A stretch of 64,000 nucleotides of DNA from Methylobacterium sp. NEAU K. GTDB lineage: Bacteria > Pseudomonadota > Alphaproteobacteria > Rhizobiales > Beijerinckiaceae. Below the pieces are notes generated by a model. The model ran no database searches. It was given only the letters and a program-made list of their open reading frames with translations, and was not told where the DNA came from. The translations under genes were made by a program, and so were the position numbers. Each line of letters opens with the position of its first letter. Position 1 is the stretch's first letter. The stretch lies in assembly GCF_030700285.1 (NCBI RefSeq), contig NZ_JAUYZJ010000006.1, positions 124,001 to 188,000 on the forward strand, written 5' to 3'. This document shows, piece by piece, positions 35,541 to 44,207 of the stretch.

Positions 35541-35637
35541 CGGTGCGCCCGCGCGCCCCCGCGCTTGTCCCTCCCGACGCGATGCGGCAAAGCGGATGGC
35601 GCTCCGACGCCGCGCACCTACGACCAGAGCCGATTCG

Positions 35638-37053
35638 ATGCACGACATCCGCGCCATCCGGGACAACCCGGACGCCTTCGACCGCGACCTCGCCCGCCGG
35701 GGCCTCGCGCCGCTCGCGGCCGATCTGATCGCCCTCGACGAGGCGCGCAAATCCGCGGTCTCGGCGGCGCAGGCGAACCAGGAACGGCGCAACGCGCTGG
35801 CCAAGGAGATCGGCGGCGCCAAGAAGGCGAAGGACGAGGCCCGCGCGAGCGCGCTGATGGAAGAGGTCGCGGCGCTCAAGGGCGCTGAGCCGGGCCTGAA
35901 GAAGGCCCAGGATGAGGCCGACCGGGCGCTCGCCGACAGGCTGGCGTCGATCCCGAACCGGCCCAAGCCCGACGTGCCGGAGGGCGCCGACGAGCACGGC
36001 AACGTCCTCTACCGCAGCCACGCCTCGACCCGCGATCGGCTCGCCGAGGGCCGCGAGCATTTCGAACTCGGCGAGGCCACCGGACTGATGGATTTCGAGG
36101 CCGCGGCCAAGCTTTCAGGCTCGCGCTTCGTGGTTCTGAAGGGCCAGCTCGCCCGGCTGGAACGGGCGCTCGGCCAGTTCATGCTCGACCTGCACACGCA
36201 GGAGCACGGGTATCTGGAGGTCGCGCCACCCGTTCTGGTGCGCGACGCGGCGATGTTCGGCACCGCGCAGCTGCCGAAATTTGCCGATGACCAGTTTTTC
36301 TCCTCGAACATCCAGAGCCGAGCCGAGATGCTGCACGAGGCCCTGGCGCACGCCGGAGCGGCCGAAACGGCAGCCTTCCGCGAGGGCGCGCTGGGGCTCA
36401 CCGATGTGGTCGACCGAGCGATCGAGGCGGCTCCGACGCGCGAGGATTTCTGGCTCATCCCCACCGCCGAGGTGCCGCTCACCAACCTCGTGCGCGAGTC
36501 GATCCTCCGCGAGGAAGAGCTGCCCCTGCGCTTCACCGCGCTTACGCCCTGTTTCCGCGCCGAAGCCGGGGCGGCGGGGCGGGACACCCGCGGCATGCTG
36601 CGCCAGCACCAGTTCAACAAGGTCGAGCTGGTCTCGATCACGACGCCGGAGGACTCCGCCAACGAGCACGAGCGGATGCTCACCTGTGCGGAAGCGGTCC
36701 TGAAAAAACTCGATCTGCCCTACCGGGTGATGACGCTGTGCACCGGCGACATGGGTTTCGCCTCCCAGAAGACCTACGACATCGAGGTCTGGGTGCCAGG
36801 CCAGCGCACCAACCGGGAGATCTCGTCGTGTTCCGTCTGCGGCGAGTTCCAGGCGCGCCGCATGAACGCGCGTTACCGCGGCAAGGATGGCAAGCCGGCC
36901 TACGTCCACACCCTTAACGGCTCTGGGGTCGCGGTCGGCCGCGCGCTCATCGCCGTGATGGAGAACTACCAGAACCCGGACGGGAGCATCACGATCCCGT
37001 CGGTGCTCCACCCCTACATGGGCGGGCTCAACCGGATCGAAGGGGCCCGCTGA
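35638..37053 (+). CDS. serS: Seryl-tRNA synthetase
   Basis: From the ATG at 35638 ([19 protein letters not shown]) the protein has 471 residues: an N-terminal coiled-coil tRNA-binding arm (about 25-110, [21 protein letters not shown] onward) and a class II catalytic core with [20 protein letters not shown], and [20 protein letters not shown] and [14 protein letters not shown] at the C-terminus. Its stop shares bases with the surE ATG (TGATG at 37051-37055), starting the serS-surE-pcm unit common in alphaproteobacteria. The length is above the usual 425-430 because the arm region is extended. Confidence 0.95.
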   Translation: MHDIRAIRDNPDAFDRDLARRGLAPLAADLIALDEARKSAVSAAQANQERRNALAKEIGGAKKAKDEARASALMEEVAALKGAEPGLKKAQDEADRALADRLASIPNRPKPDVPEGADEHGNVLYRSHASTRDRLAEGREHFELGEATGLMDFEAAAKLSGSRFVVLKGQLARLERALGQFMLDLHTQEHGYLEVAPPVLVRDAAMFGTAQLPKFADDQFFSSNIQSRAEMLHEALAHAGAAETAAFREGALGLTDVVDRAIEAAPTREDFWLIPTAEVPLTNLVRESILREEELPLRFTALTPCFRAEAGAAGRDTRGMLRQHQFNKVELVSITTPEDSANEHERMLTCAEAVLKKLDLPYRVMTLCTGDMGFASQKTYDIEVWVPGQRTNREISSCSVCGEFQARRMNARYRGKDGKPAYVHTLNGSGVAVGRALIAVMENYQNPDGSITIPSVLHPYMGGLNRIEGAR

Positions 37054-37817
37054 TGCGCATTCTTGTCACCAACGACGACGGCATCCACGCACCGGGGCTC
37101 GCCACCCTTGAGGAGATCGCCAGGGAGCTGTCCGACGATGTCTGGGTGGTGGCCCCCGAGAGCGACCAGTCCGGCGTGTCGCACTCGCTCTCCCTCAACG
37201 ACCCGCTGCGCCTGCGGCAGGTGTCGGAGAAGCGCTTCGCCGTGAAGGGGACGCCGTCCGACTGCGTGATCCTGGGCGTGCGCCACATCCTGGGCGAGCA
37301 CGGGCCGGACCTCGTCCTGTCGGGGGTCAACCGCGGCCAGAACGTCGCCGAGGACGTCACCTATTCCGGCACGATCGCGGCCGCCATGGAGGGCACGATC
37401 CTGGGGATTCGCTCCATCGCGATGAGCCAGGCCTACGGGGCAGGCGGGCGCGGCAATCTCAAATGGGATTGCGCCCGCGAGCATGGGCCGAAGGTGGTCC
37501 GGAAGATCCTAGAGACCGGGATCGAGCCGGGCATCCTGGTCAACGTGAATTTCCCGGATTGCGAGCCCGACGCCGTTCAGGGCGTCGCCGTGGCGGCGCA
37601 GGGCTTCCGCAATCAGGCGCTGCTGTCGATCGACGCCCGGGTGGACGGGCGCGGCAACCCGTATTTCTGGCTGGCCTTCGCCAAGGCCCGGTTCGAGCCA
37701 GGCCACGGCTCGGACCTGAAGGCCATCGCGGAGAAGCGGATCTCGGTGACGCCGCTCCGCCTCGACCTCACGGACGAGCCGACGCTGACGCGCTTCGCGC
37801 AGGCTTTCGCCGAGTGA
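37053..37817 (+). CDS. surE: 5'/3'-nucleotidase SurE
   Basis: The 254-residue protein begins [16 protein letters not shown] with the metal-binding NDD motif and has GTPSDCVILGV and DLVLSGVNRGQNVAEDVTYSGTIAAAMEG, all SurE signatures. It removes phosphate from nucleoside monophosphates and is a stationary-phase survival factor. It overlaps serS at its start and pcm at its end, so the three are translationally coupled. Confidence 0.95.
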   Translation: MRILVTNDDGIHAPGLATLEEIARELSDDVWVVAPESDQSGVSHSLSLNDPLRLRQVSEKRFAVKGTPSDCVILGVRHILGEHGPDLVLSGVNRGQNVAEDVTYSGTIAAAMEGTILGIRSIAMSQAYGAGGRGNLKWDCAREHGPKVVRKILETGIEPGILVNVNFPDCEPDAVQGVAVAAQGFRNQALLSIDARVDGRGNPYFWLAFAKARFEPGHGSDLKAIAEKRISVTPLRLDLTDEPTLTRFAQAFAE

Positions 37818-38461
37818 TCGACCTGGGCAGCCTTGAGGAGGCTGCCGGCAACGCCGCCTTCGTCATGGCGCTCCGGGGCCGGGGCCTCCGGGACACCGCG
37901 ATCCTGCGGGCGATGGAGCAGGTGCCGCGGGAGCAGTTCGCGCCCGCGGCCCACCGTGCCCAAGCCCGGCGGGACATCGCTCTGCCGCTGCCCTGCGGCG
38001 CCTCGATGACGGCGCCATCGACAGTGGCACAGATGCTGGCGCTCCTGCGCGTCGAACCGGGCCACCGCATTCTGGAGATTGGCACGGGCTCGGGCTACGT
38101 CACGGCGCTCCTGGCCAAGCTCGGGGCCGGCGCGGTTCTGAGCCTGGAGCGCTACGCGACGCTCGCCGAGGACGCCGCCGCGCGGCTGGTCCCACATTCC
38201 GAGGTGCGGGTGGTCCAGGCGGACGGGCTCGCACCAGACCTGCCGGACGGCGGCTTTGACCGGATCCTGGTGCACGGCAGCGTGGACGCGATCCCACCGC
38301 ACTGGCGCGCGGCGCTCGAGCCTGGGGGCCGCCTGGTGCTGGGGATCATTCTGGACGGCGGCTGCCGGATCGCCGCTGTGGCGGAGCCGGACGCTGCGCC
38401 GGAGCCGGGGGCACCGACCCGGCTCGCGGCGCTGGTGCCGGGGCTGGCGCGGGTGCTCTGA
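37814..38461 (+). CDS. pcm: Protein-L-isoaspartate O-methyltransferase
   Basis: A GTG at 37814, overlapping the surE stop (GTGA), starts a 215-residue protein with the Pcm pattern: IALPLPCGASMTAPSTVAQMLALL, the SAM motif ILEIGTGSGYVTALLA, VRVVQADGLAPDLPDGGFDRILV and WRAALEPGGRLVLG. It repairs isoaspartyl residues in aged proteins. Some positions differ from the best-studied Pcm enzymes, so it is family-level certain but substrate preference is inferred. Confidence 0.9.
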   Translation: MIDLGSLEEAAGNAAFVMALRGRGLRDTAILRAMEQVPREQFAPAAHRAQARRDIALPLPCGASMTAPSTVAQMLALLRVEPGHRILEIGTGSGYVTALLAKLGAGAVLSLERYATLAEDAAARLVPHSEVRVVQADGLAPDLPDGGFDRILVHGSVDAIPPHWRAALEPGGRLVLGIILDGGCRIAAVAEPDAAPEPGAPTRLAALVPGLARVL

Positions 38462-39054
38462 CGTGACGTGGACCTGCTTCGCTTCAGTGAGGAGCGGTCT
38501 GGTCGGCGATGCGCGTCTGGACGTGGACGGGGCTGACGAAGCCGCGCGCGGAGTGGCGCCGCCGGAAGAGCATGTCGGCCGTATGCCGGAAGCGTCGGGG
38601 CTTCCGGGCTTCGAGCCGTTCTCTCGCACGCCGCGCCACGCGTCGCCGCCCCGCCTCGAGGCCCTGCTCGCGCAACTGGTGCGTCACGCACGCTCTGCCG
38701 CAGGTCTGGTGCGGCAGCGCGCAGGCCGAGCGAACATCGGCGGGCGATCCTCGCGCCGGGGACGAGGGGCGGGGCGGTGCTTTCAGGCGCAGTCGCCGCT
38801 CGGACGACACATCGCATTAGGCATATTGCCCTAATGACACCCCGTCGTACTGCCTTGGAAATCATATGAGGCCAAGCATATCCGTATGTATATACAATAA
38901 GTTAGCCTGCAGCTTAGGTCGCCAAACTATGCCAACGTAGAAGCGTAGTGGACACCGAACCCTGACCTTCGGAGCCGTCCCTTCGCTTTCTCGACCTGCC
39001 CTTGCCGTGCTCGACCGCACGGCATCCACGCACCTTGTGCGCGGACCCTCCTGG
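38462..39054. other. Intergenic stretch, no gene recognised
   Basis: After pcm there is about 590 bases with no convincing frame. The part from 38820 to 38940 is AT-rich (AATCATATGAGGCCAAGC and GTATGTATATACAATAAG), out of character with the region, and it leads to the IS256 fragment at 39055. The stretch 38935-39054 has the feel of mobile-element debris, but I cannot name it. Confidence 0.4.
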
Positions 39055-39234
39055 TCGTGTCCCTGGTGGTGGTGTAGCTCGCCGGTAGCGAGGAAGCCCG
39101 TCCGCGAGCTCTCCACAGCGCTGTAGCGGGCGGGCTTCCTCGCGGGGTGGTCATCGGCGGTTGCCGGGTAGGTTCGGGTTGCGACAGCCAGCCCCGAACC
39201 GAGAGCCCCCCGATGACCGACGAGATGATGGCCC
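39055..39234 (+). mobile_element. 5'-end fragment of an IS256-family element
   Basis: The stretch 39150-39234 matches, with about four differences in 85 bases, the transposase start end of the IS256 element at the window's right edge (reverse complement, from position 64000), including the first codons MTDEMMA. Just outside it, 39055-39079 (TCGTGTCCC, five bases, GTGGTGTAGCT) matches the terminal repeat at 63191-63215 in 20 of 25 positions. So this is the left end of a second IS copy: terminal repeat, hairpin, and the start of the transposase, after which the homology stops abruptly. About 260 bases further on begins the AraC-family gene. Confidence 0.85.
39088..39143. terminator. Perfect 18-bp-stem hairpin inside the IS256 end
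   Basis: The arms 39088-39105 (GCGAGGAAGCCCGTCCGC) and 39126-39143 (GCGGGCGGGCTTCCTCGC) are complementary apart from one G-T pair, around a 20-base loop with CTCTCCACAGCG. It lies between the terminal repeat and the transposase start. Such hairpins at IS ends can block transcription entering the transposase from outside. Confidence 0.75.
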
Positions 39235-39496
39235 CGCATTGGGCGTCCGTCGATTCGGAGCCGGGTTCGATCCCAATCATTCTACCGAGATCCGGAGGAA
39301 GGAAATAGCAGGTCTTCGATTGCCGAAGTGGCAATCCACAGGGGGTGCTAGGCGAAAAGGCAATAACAAATATTATATTTACCGCTCAAATTTACAATCA
39401 ATTCTTCATGCGAAAGAGGACATTGATCCAGCGCAATGTGATCGCTCGGGCAATCCCGTGAACTCGCCCAGCTTGGGGGAGAATGGGATTTCTGCA

Positions 39497-40678
39497 ATGG
39501 CCAATCGCCTTGCTCACGCGCTCGACGGTCCTTGTGATTTCCTCGATTCCTTGCAGCCACAGGATGCCGACCAGCCCCCCTCCGCCGACAGCGTCCATGG
39601 CGTCGTCACGAGCGCAACCTGTGCCGTTCTCTCAGAGCTCGGCGCAGATCCCGTTCGCCTCCTGCGCGAGGCAGGTTGTGATCCGTGGGCGTCCAGGGAC
39701 GATGGCAGGCCGATCCCGAATGCCGCTCTCGGCCGATTGCTTCAACTGGGTGCGAGCCGCACGCAGTGCGGCCATCTCGGCCTGCTCGTGGGACAGCGCA
39801 TCGCCCTCTCCAAGCTCGGGCCGAGCAACGTCCTGATCCGGAACGCGGAAACGGTCGGCGACGCGCTGCATGTGCTAGAGACCTGGCCCTGGGCGTGGAC
39901 GTGCGGCTCCGCGGTCAGACTCTGCGTCGAGGCCGACTTGGCGCTGCTTCATTATTTTCCGTACGAGGCCGGCGCGACGGCGGTCGGCCTCCAATCGGAG
40001 GGGGCGCTCGCCACCGTCGTCAATATCATCCGCGGGCTGTGCGGCGCTCACTGGTCCCCGTCGGAACTTCTGCTGCCGCGGGCGCCGCCGGACCACACGG
40101 GCCCCTATTGGCACTTCTTCCGCGCGCCCGTCCGGTTCGACCAGGAATGGGCGGCCATCGCCTTCTCGTCACGCCTTCTGGAGCAGCCGATCGCGGGTGC
40201 AGATCGAGCGGCCCACCGGACGGCGGAACACCGCATCCGACAGTTCGGGGCAGCAGTTCCGCTCCAGATGTCGCAGCAGCTGCGGCGGCTGCTGCGCGAG
40301 GAGTTCTTCCAGAACCCGTGGTCCGGCAATGCCGTCGCGCGTCACCTGGCGGTTCATCGGCGCACCCTCAGCCGCCGCCTGAGGACCGAAGGCACGAGCT
40401 TCCGATCGGTTGCCACGCAGATCCGGTTCGAGAGGGCGAAACAGCTCCTGGCCGATACCAACATGACGTTGGCGCATATCTCAGCCTGTCTGGGCTTCTC
40501 CGAGGCGGCCGCCTTCACGCACGCGTTCCGACGCTGGTCCGGCACAACGCCCAGCATCTGGCGGCACGCGAGCCGGCATCCGGAAACGGCAGCCGATCCG
40601 ACGCGGCCTATTCCCCTCCCTCATCGTGAACGGGATGAACGGGCCAGCCTTTCAGACCATGTCTGGGATGCATTCTAA
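39497..40678 (+). CDS. AraC-family transcriptional regulator
   Basis: From the ATG at 39497 (MANRLAHALDGPCDFLDSL), with a GGGGGAG site 12 bases upstream, the protein has 393 residues. Residues about 25-205 resemble the N-terminal arabinose-binding-type sensing domain seen in OruR/QS-type regulators (GLLVGQRIALSKLG, LHYFPYEAGATAVGLQSEGA). The C-terminal about 90 residues are an AraC helix-turn-helix pair: SRRLRTEGTSFRSVATQIRFERAKQLL and AHISACLGFSEAAAFTHAFRRW. The frame stays open to 39161, but its early part reads through the IS fragment and is not natural. The target genes are not obvious; nothing adjacent is co-directed. Confidence 0.85.
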   Translation: MANRLAHALDGPCDFLDSLQPQDADQPPSADSVHGVVTSATCAVLSELGADPVRLLREAGCDPWASRDDGRPIPNAALGRLLQLGASRTQCGHLGLLVGQRIALSKLGPSNVLIRNAETVGDALHVLETWPWAWTCGSAVRLCVEADLALLHYFPYEAGATAVGLQSEGALATVVNIIRGLCGAHWSPSELLLPRAPPDHTGPYWHFFRAPVRFDQEWAAIAFSSRLLEQPIAGADRAAHRTAEHRIRQFGAAVPLQMSQQLRRLLREEFFQNPWSGNAVARHLAVHRRTLSRRLRTEGTSFRSVATQIRFERAKQLLADTNMTLAHISACLGFSEAAAFTHAFRRWSGTTPSIWRHASRHPETAADPTRPIPLPHRERDERASLSDHVWDAF

Positions 40679-40788
40679 CGGACACCGTACCACAGTCATT
40701 TTATAAATCTAAGGCCCGATATCGGCGCGCGGATCCAATAAAAATCGCTGAATTATATCATCTCAAGAGTCGTATTTAGGAGCACCCG

Positions 40789-41142
40789 ATGAAAACGACG
40801 CGGTTGATCTCGCTCGTGGCCCTCACGCTGACTGTCTTGCTGGGATTGAGTTCTCTCGACTCGGGCGGGCTCGGCATCGCGCCTGCTCAAGCCGCCGGCG
40901 GGTGTGGGCCCGGCTTTCATCGGGGCCCCTATGGCGCCTGCCGACCGAACGTTTACGGCGCACCGGGATATTACGGATACCGGGGCGGCGGGGTCTACGG
41001 ATACCGTGGCGGCCCCCGTTACGGGTACCGGGGCGGGGCCGTCTATCGGGGTGGGCGCGTGTATCGGGGCGGCCGGGCCGTCTACGGGGGCCGCGTCGGC
41101 GGGTACCGGGGCGGGTTCCGGCGGGGCGGCTTCCGCCGCTGA
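40789..41142 (+). CDS. Secreted Gly/Arg/Tyr-rich repeat protein (GCG-CRPN type)
   Basis: The 117-residue protein has a signal peptide (MKTTRLISLVALTLTVLLGLSS), an uncommon GCGPGFHRGPYGACRPN stretch, the prefix-to-repeat motif recognised in many Methylobacterium and Bradyrhizobium proteins, then about 60 residues of YRGG/RVYRGG/YGYRGG repeats. It resembles other small secreted RG-rich proteins of this group; no function is established. It is the first of three such proteins, read from the opposite strand to the other two. Confidence 0.8.
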   Translation: MKTTRLISLVALTLTVLLGLSSLDSGGLGIAPAQAAGGCGPGFHRGPYGACRPNVYGAPGYYGYRGGGVYGYRGGPRYGYRGGAVYRGGRVYRGGRAVYGGRVGGYRGGFRRGGFRR

Positions 41143-41237
41143 CCGCGTCGGCTGTCCGCCGCTCCGGGTGACCTGCGCGCGCGCCGTACCCGGGCGCCTC
41201 GCGGCCGGGTACGGTTTCGAGTCCTTGATGGCGCGCT

Positions 41238-41663
41238 CTAATAGGCGCGATAGACTGGCTGATGGGATGGGGCCGGGGGAGCGCCGTAGCGGACGGAAGC
41301 CGGGATCCTGACGGCGATCGGCGCATTCGGGTCGAACGGCAGAAGGGCGGCCCCGGCGGCGATGAAGCCCGCCAGCGCGCGGATATCGTCCGGTTGCCGC
41401 AGATCGCGCGAGATGCGGTCTGTCTCCCACTGGAGCCGCAGGTTGCAGGCCCGTGAGGGCAAGCCGCCGATGGGGGTGCAGGCGTCGTGGCGCGCGCAGG
41501 CGGCATCGAGCGCATCGACGGGCGGCCACGGGGCGTTGTTGCCGAGGCCGCAATAGTTGCCGTGGATCAGCGCCGCGGGCTGCTGCAGGCCGGACGCTTG
41601 CACGAGCGCCGCCGCGCTCAAGCAGGTTGCGAGAAGGAGCGGGGCGACGATTCGAAAGGTCAT
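41238..41663 (-). CDS. Small exported phospholipase A2-like protein
   Basis: The 141-residue protein has a signal peptide (MTFRIVAPLLLATCLSAAALVQA) and, near the N-terminus, HGNYCGLGNNAPWPPVD, a YCGxG calcium-loop motif, then DALDAACARHDACT, matching the D-x-x-C-x-x-H-D-x-C active-site helix of phospholipase A2. The His-Asp pair is intact. Whether it is an active lipase or a toxin- or signal-type relative is not settled by sequence. It sits between two secreted Gly/Arg-rich proteins. Confidence 0.7.
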   Translation of the reverse strand: MTFRIVAPLLLATCLSAAALVQASGLQQPAALIHGNYCGLGNNAPWPPVDALDAACARHDACTPIGGLPSRACNLRLQWETDRISRDLRQPDDIRALAGFIAAGAALLPFDPNAPIAVRIPASVRYGAPPAPSHQPVYRAY

Positions 41664-41781
41664 GGCGTTTCACCGAACCCATTCTGAGGCCGGTCTGCCG
41701 AAACGGGCCGCTCGGGCCGCCAGCTCTGGCCGGATGATCGGGGGCCGGGGCCTCTCTCGCCTCGGCCCTGTCGCAAGGGCG

Positions 41782-42180
41782 TCAGTACGGACGGCAGACG
41801 CCCGCATAGGCATCGTAGTAGGCGTAGGGTCCGCAGCGGCCGTAGGTGGCGCCGCAGCCGGCGGCGGCTCCGACAGCAGCCGCGCCCAGGCTGTAGCCGT
41901 AGGGACGGACGCCGTATCCGTAGCGACCGTAGCGGCCATATCCGTACCCGTAACGGCCGACCCCACCGTAACGGCCGACTGCGCCGTAACGGCCGCGATA
42001 GCCCCCTGCCACCGCCCCGCGATAGCCGCGGACCCCACCGACCCGGACGCCCTGGAAGCCGCCGGCGCGGACTCCGCCGCCTCGAAAGCCTCCTCCGCCG
42101 TGGAAGCCGCGCGCTTCGGCCGCCACACCGCTCATCATCAGGGCGGCACAGGCCACTGACGCAATCCGGAGAGTTCTCAT
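41782..42180 (-). CDS. Small secreted Gly/Arg/Tyr-rich protein
   Basis: From the ATG at 42180 the protein has 132 residues: signal peptide (MRTLRIASVACAALMMSGVAAEA), then about 75 residues of glycine, arginine and tyrosine repeats (GRYGAVGRYGGVGRYGYGYGRYGRYGYG), and a cysteine-containing C-terminus (GCGATYGRCGPYAYYDAYAGVCRPY) with four cysteines. I do not recognise a function; the tyrosine-rich repeats suggest a low-complexity surface or periplasmic protein. The longer upstream open frame is not used. Confidence 0.75.
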   Translation of the reverse strand: MRTLRIASVACAALMMSGVAAEARGFHGGGGFRGGGVRAGGFQGVRVGGVRGYRGAVAGGYRGRYGAVGRYGGVGRYGYGYGRYGRYGYGVRPYGYSLGAAAVGAAAGCGATYGRCGPYAYYDAYAGVCRPY

Positions 42181-42732
42181 GGGATGGTCTCCGCTCTGGC
42201 GGACGACCTGCCGAGGGGAGCCAGAGCCAGGCGCGAAGCTCTCTGGCCCCTCGGATACGATCGATTGCACGGTAACGCCGAGCTGTTGACGCCGCTTGAT
42301 CCGCGAGGACGCGCCCCGGTGAACGGGCGCGGCAAACCTGTGCCGCTCCTGCGGCCGCGGGTCGTCTTGCCCGAGCATCCGTACCCGAAACGGGGCCCGC
42401 AGATCTCCATCCTGCCCGCCGCTTCTGCACGGTGCCCGGGCCGCCCGGGCGTGGCCGATCCCCGGTTCGGCCGGTGTCTCGCCCGATCAAGCATGTGATC
42501 GCCGCGGACGCATACTACGTCCTTCGCTTCGGTGCGGTGATGCATGGGTAGATTGCTGACCTTGCATCGCCCGATCAGGGCGGGACCGATCCCGGCTTCA
42601 CGGCGGTCGGCGCATTCCGCTCTTCCCCGCTTCCGGCAGAGCGCTGCCTCCGGTCAGGCCAAGGGTGCGCGAAGCGGTCTGGGCATTCGAGAGATGCCAC
42701 GGTTGGAAATGATGCAGCGTGAGGAGATTGCC
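42181..42732. other. Intergenic stretch, nothing recognised
   Basis: This 550-base stretch between the divergent Gly-rich and ferritin-like genes shows only G/C-rich sequence without a convincing frame, hairpin or repeat; it should hold two promoters. Confidence 0.4.
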
Positions 42733-43236
42733 ATGCCGGTCAAGACACCGAAGGAGCTGTTCGTGCGCATGCTGAGTGATGCCCGGCATCACGCGGAACG
42801 TGCGACGAAGATTTACGAAGAGCTGGGGCAGGCCGCGCAGGATCCGGCCATCCAGGAGGCCCTTCAGTCACGCGCCTTCATCCAGGATAAGACGATCAAG
42901 TCGCTCGATCGCTGCTTCGAGCTGATCGGCGAGAAGCCAATCACGGCGAACGGCCGGCTTCAGGAAGTCTTCCTCGAAGACTTTCGGCGCGAACTGGCGG
43001 AGATCCAGACCCCGGCGGCCAAGGCCCTGTTCATCCTGATCAAGGCCAATCACCTGATGCATCTGCGCATCGCCGAATACGTGGCCCTCGTGGCCATGGC
43101 CGACGTGAGCGGGCATTTCGGGGTAGGCGTCCTGCTGGAAAGCTGCCTGGCGGACAAGCTGGCCTTCACCGAGAGGACCCGCCGCCTGATCCGACGCACG
43201 ATCGAGAGCAAACACGCCGTCATGCTGGCCGCCTGA
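42733..43236 (+). CDS. Ferritin-like DUF892 (YciE-type) protein
   Basis: The ATG at 42733, with GAGGAG just upstream, gives 167 residues: MPVKTPKELFVRMLSDARHHAERATKIYEEL, a helical bundle with repeated E/H positions (HAERATKIYEELGQAA, DKTIKSLDRCFELIG, FLEDFRRELAEI). The pattern fits YciE/DUF892 ferritin-like proteins, which are stress-linked. Metal binding is inferred from the helix pattern only. Confidence 0.75.
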   Translation: MPVKTPKELFVRMLSDARHHAERATKIYEELGQAAQDPAIQEALQSRAFIQDKTIKSLDRCFELIGEKPITANGRLQEVFLEDFRRELAEIQTPAAKALFILIKANHLMHLRIAEYVALVAMADVSGHFGVGVLLESCLADKLAFTERTRRLIRRTIESKHAVMLAA

Positions 43237-43521
43237 CCGCGGCCTGTCAGGCCCGGAATCGGGCAACCGATCCGGGGCCTCAAGCGTGGGAGCGGATTCG
43301 GTACACCGGCGGATCGGTTCGGCGCGCAGGTCCGCTTCAAGGCGCCCTTCAGCGGGACGATCGACACCCCAGTGCGAGGGGCGGATCGGACGTGACGCCG
43401 GCCGGAAACCGCGTTCGGCGAGCGCCCGGGCGCTTGCCGGAAGCCACCAGGAACAACCCGCAGGAACAGCCCGGATGCGCGCCCCGGGTCGTGAGCTGAC
43501 GGGAGCCGCGGAGGACAAGCC

Positions 43522-44136
43522 ATGCCCCCAGTCTTGTCTCAAGAGACTGCTTCCGGCGCCCCTGGCACCGGGGATCTGTCACGTGCCGAAGCAAGCATGC
43601 CGGTCCGATCCCTGAAGCGACGGGCCGCTGCCGAGGCGAAGCGCTACCTGGCCTTTGCGATCTACCTGATCGTCGTCTTCGGCACCTTGATCCTCTTCAG
43701 CATCAACATCTACGCACGGATCGACCAGGATATCCCGCACTATCCGAGCTACCATTTCTACGCGCTCGGGCTTATCAACGCCCTGGTTCTAGCCAAGTTC
43801 ATGCTGATCGCCGAGGCGGCGAAGCTCGGATCGCTCGGCCTCGGTCGGCGCATCAGGCGAAGGCCCCTCGTCTACGTGATCCTGTACCGTTCTCTCCTGT
43901 TCACGGCCGTCCTGGTAGCGGCCTACGGTCTGGAAGAGGTGCTGGTTGGCGCTTGGCATGGGAAGGGACCGGGCGCCGTCCTGCCGGAAATGGCCGGCGG
44001 CCCGCGCGGTGTGCTCACCTTCGCCTGGGTGATGTTCGTGGCGCTACTCCCGTACTTCACTTACCGGGAGATCGGCCGCGTGCTGGGCGCTGGTCGCCTG
44101 CGCGCCCTGCTCCTCCGCGCGCCGGAGGCAGGGTAG
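43522..44136 (+). CDS. Hypothetical multi-pass membrane protein
   Basis: I do not recognise this 204-residue protein. About four transmembrane segments are visible (AFAIYLIVVFGTLILFSINIY, a short one around YALGLINALVLAKFMLIA, VILYRSLLFTAVLVAAYGL and GVLTFAWVMFVALLPYF), with a basic loop (GRRIRRRPL). A GGAGG site precedes the ATG at 43522. It lies between the DUF892 gene and the TAXI gene. Confidence 0.6.
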   Translation: MPPVLSQETASGAPGTGDLSRAEASMPVRSLKRRAAAEAKRYLAFAIYLIVVFGTLILFSINIYARIDQDIPHYPSYHFYALGLINALVLAKFMLIAEAAKLGSLGLGRRIRRRPLVYVILYRSLLFTAVLVAAYGLEEVLVGAWHGKGPGAVLPEMAGGPRGVLTFAWVMFVALLPYFTYREIGRVLGAGRLRALLLRAPEAG

Positions 44137-44207
44137 CACCGCTCGCAAAGGCCGCGGCTTCCCGAAGAGCCGGCGGCAGCCGCCGTGTGCCCCATCCTGG
44201 CCTGTCG

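Noticed and set aside
39260..39290. A GGGTTCGATCCC stretch resembling a tRNA T-arm.
   Set aside because: The flanking bases do not close the five-pair T stem and there is no acceptor or anticodon arm, so it is not a tRNA or tRNA end.
39161..39496. Longer N-terminus for the AraC protein, read from inside the IS fragment.
   Set aside because: The first residues are IS sequence in a chance frame; the natural start with a ribosome binding site is at 39497.
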